Assembly (NCBI GenBank): GCA_900321055.1
Contig: ONUQ01000103.1
Location: 1 to 6,528, forward strand
DNA: 6,528 nucleotides
Source: an uncultured Elusimicrobia bacterium
Lineage (GTDB): Bacteria; Elusimicrobiota; Endomicrobiia; Endomicrobiales; Endomicrobiaceae
Direction of reading: 5' to 3'
Under the pieces are notes generated by a model that made no database searches, was not told the origin of the DNA, and worked only from the letters and a program-made list of their open reading frames with translations. Shown piece after piece: positions 5,587 to 6,528 of the stretch. Every line of letters starts with the position of its first letter. Within the stretch, counting starts at the first letter, position 1. The translations under genes and the position numbers were made by a program.

Positions 5587-6528
5587 TATTTTGACTCCTT
5601 CATTTGTCTTATTTTTTCATTTTGAACTTCAGTAACTGCCTGATTAGCATTTCTTTCACCGATTATAACAGACTGTAAATTAAGATTAATATAATTTGTA
5701 ACTTGCCATGCTTCTATTTTAGGTAAACTGTCAAATGTTTTTGTAATACTGTTTGAAAACTCTTGTAATATTTCAGGTAAATCTTGTGCACTTTCTTTAT
5801 TTGCAGGTATATTTAATGTTTCTTTTGCCAAATAAGCCTGTTGTTCTTTTTGAGTAAACCATTTTAAGAAAGCAATTGCCTTTTCTTTTCTTGGAGAATT
5901 TCCGTTAACAAATAACGAAGTTCCAGCTCCTCCGAATATTAATAAAGGATATTGTGCATCAGGTAATGAAGGCGGATACATAATTCCGTAATTCAAATCA
6001 GGATTCATTGATTTATAAACATTTACCCCCCAAGAACCGTTAAATGCCATTGCTGCTCTGCCTGTTGCAAATGTTCTTTCTGCATCTTTGTTTACCATAG
6101 TAACAATTCCGGAAGCAAACATTTTATTGTTTCTCATTTCTTCAAACAATCCGAATATTCTTTCCCATCTTGGATCTGTATAAGGAATTTTTCCGTCTAT
6201 GGTATCTATTATACCTTCTCTTCCAAATAAAGACCACTGATATGATTTTGCAAAAGCACCTATCAACCAAGCTTCACCGAAACCGCTAACGAAAGGTTGA
6301 ATACCTGCACTTCTTAATTTTTTGCCGGCTTCTATAAATTCTTCCCATGTTTTTGGAGGATTTTCAGGATCAAGACCTGCCTGTTTAAATAAGTCTTTAT
6401 TATAATAAATCATTAATGAACTAACATCTAACGGAACACCATAAATACCCGGTTCTACACTCCATTCATTATTTTCTTCAAAAGAATTCGGTATTAAAGC
6501 TTTTTCAAAAAACACATCTTTCCATCCG
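5586..6528 (-). CDS. Sugar ABC transporter extracellular solute-binding protein (family 1), C-terminal part
   Basis: The reading frame runs open to the window edge, so the N-terminus, including any signal peptide or lipobox, is missing; 313 residues are visible, about three quarters of the usual 400-430. The visible peptide begins G-W-K-D-V; the GTG at 6515 is an internal Val codon, not a start. Family-1 features are Y-G-V-P-L-D at about 29-34 with I-Y-Y-N-K-D-L-F soon after, P-P-K-T-W-E-E-F near 57-64, and A-M-A-F-N-G-S-W-G near 159-167. The protein is secreted and, in a monoderm or lipoprotein form, membrane-tethered; it captures sugar and delivers it to the MalF/MalG pair encoded directly after it. 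An aromatic-rich pocket is suggested by several Trp residues, but the ligand is not identifiable. Confidence 0.9.
   Translation of the reverse strand, partial: GWKDVFFEKALIPNSFEENNEWSVEPGIYGVPLDVSSLMIYYNKDLFKQAGLDPENPPKTWEEFIEAGKKLRSAGIQPFVSGFGEAWLIGAFAKSYQWSLFGREGIIDTIDGKIPYTDPRWERIFGLFEEMRNNKMFASGIVTMVNKDAERTFATGRAAMAFNGSWGVNVYKSMNPDLNYGIMYPPSLPDAQYPLLIFGGAGTSLFVNGNSPRKEKAIAFLKWFTQKEQQAYLAKETLNIPANKESAQDLPEILQEFSNSITKTFDSLPKIEAWQVTNYINLNLQSVIIGERNANQAVTEVQNEKIRQMKESK
5595..5600 (-). promoter_or_regulatory. Ribosome binding site of the MalF-type gene, inside the binding-protein gene
   Basis: AAGGAG lies within the last few codons of the solute-binding protein, eight bases before the ATG at 5586-5584. 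Together with the one-base stop/start overlap it supports translational coupling and confirms the MalF-type start. Confidence 0.75.

Noticed and set aside
6513..6515. GTG as start of the binding protein
   Set aside because: The frame stays open to the window edge with G-W-K-D before this codon, and the family is about 100 residues longer at the N-terminus, so this is an internal Val.

Overview
The window is AT-rich (by eye about 30% G+C) bacterial DNA. Every gene I can support lies on the minus strand, so transcription runs from the right edge (6528) toward the left edge (1). It holds seven complete genes and one gene cut at each edge. The gene set points to a fermentative anaerobe that takes up oligosaccharides: a CUT1-type sugar ABC importer, and the start of a pyruvate/2-oxoacid:ferredoxin oxidoreductase gamma subunit. 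Stops are TAA, TAG and TGA, Trp is TGG, and several ribosome binding sites are clear, so the standard code fits. Low-GC Firmicutes, Gastranaerophilales (Melainabacteria) or Elusimicrobiota are possible hosts, but nothing here settles the phylum.

Layout in the direction of transcription. (1) 6528-3838: sugar importer cassette made of a truncated solute-binding protein, a MalF-type permease (stop and start overlap, TAATG) and a MalG-type permease 24 bp later. No ATPase gene is present in the window. (2) 3801-2768: 36 bp after the permease come a YihX-like HAD phosphatase and, overlapping it by 1 bp (TAATG), a small GGQ protein of the RF-1 superfamily that resembles mitochondrial C12orf65/mtRF-R. 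(3) 2767-2522: 246 bp of AT-rich spacer with no convincing gene, promoter or terminator. (4) 2521-374: a RadC-family JAB/JAMM protein, followed 9 bp later by a PurF-like phosphoribosyltransferase whose ribosome binding site overlaps the radC stop codon. (5) 373-62: a 312 bp intergenic region with a good sigma-70-like promoter and a 25 bp inverted repeat at the expected transcription start. (6) 61-1: the first 20 codons of the oxidoreductase gamma subunit.

The most unusual item is the PurF-like protein. It keeps the phosphoribosyltransferase half and all four cysteines expected to bind an iron-sulfur cluster, but its N-terminal glutaminase half has lost the catalytic cysteine (Ser2 instead) and the other glutamine-handling residues. 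An in-frame stop just upstream excludes a longer N-terminus. It also ends in an extra cysteine-rich tail. It is best described as a glutaminase-dead PurF paralogue, not as a normal amidophosphoribosyltransferase. I found no RNA gene, insertion sequence, CRISPR array or phage gene.
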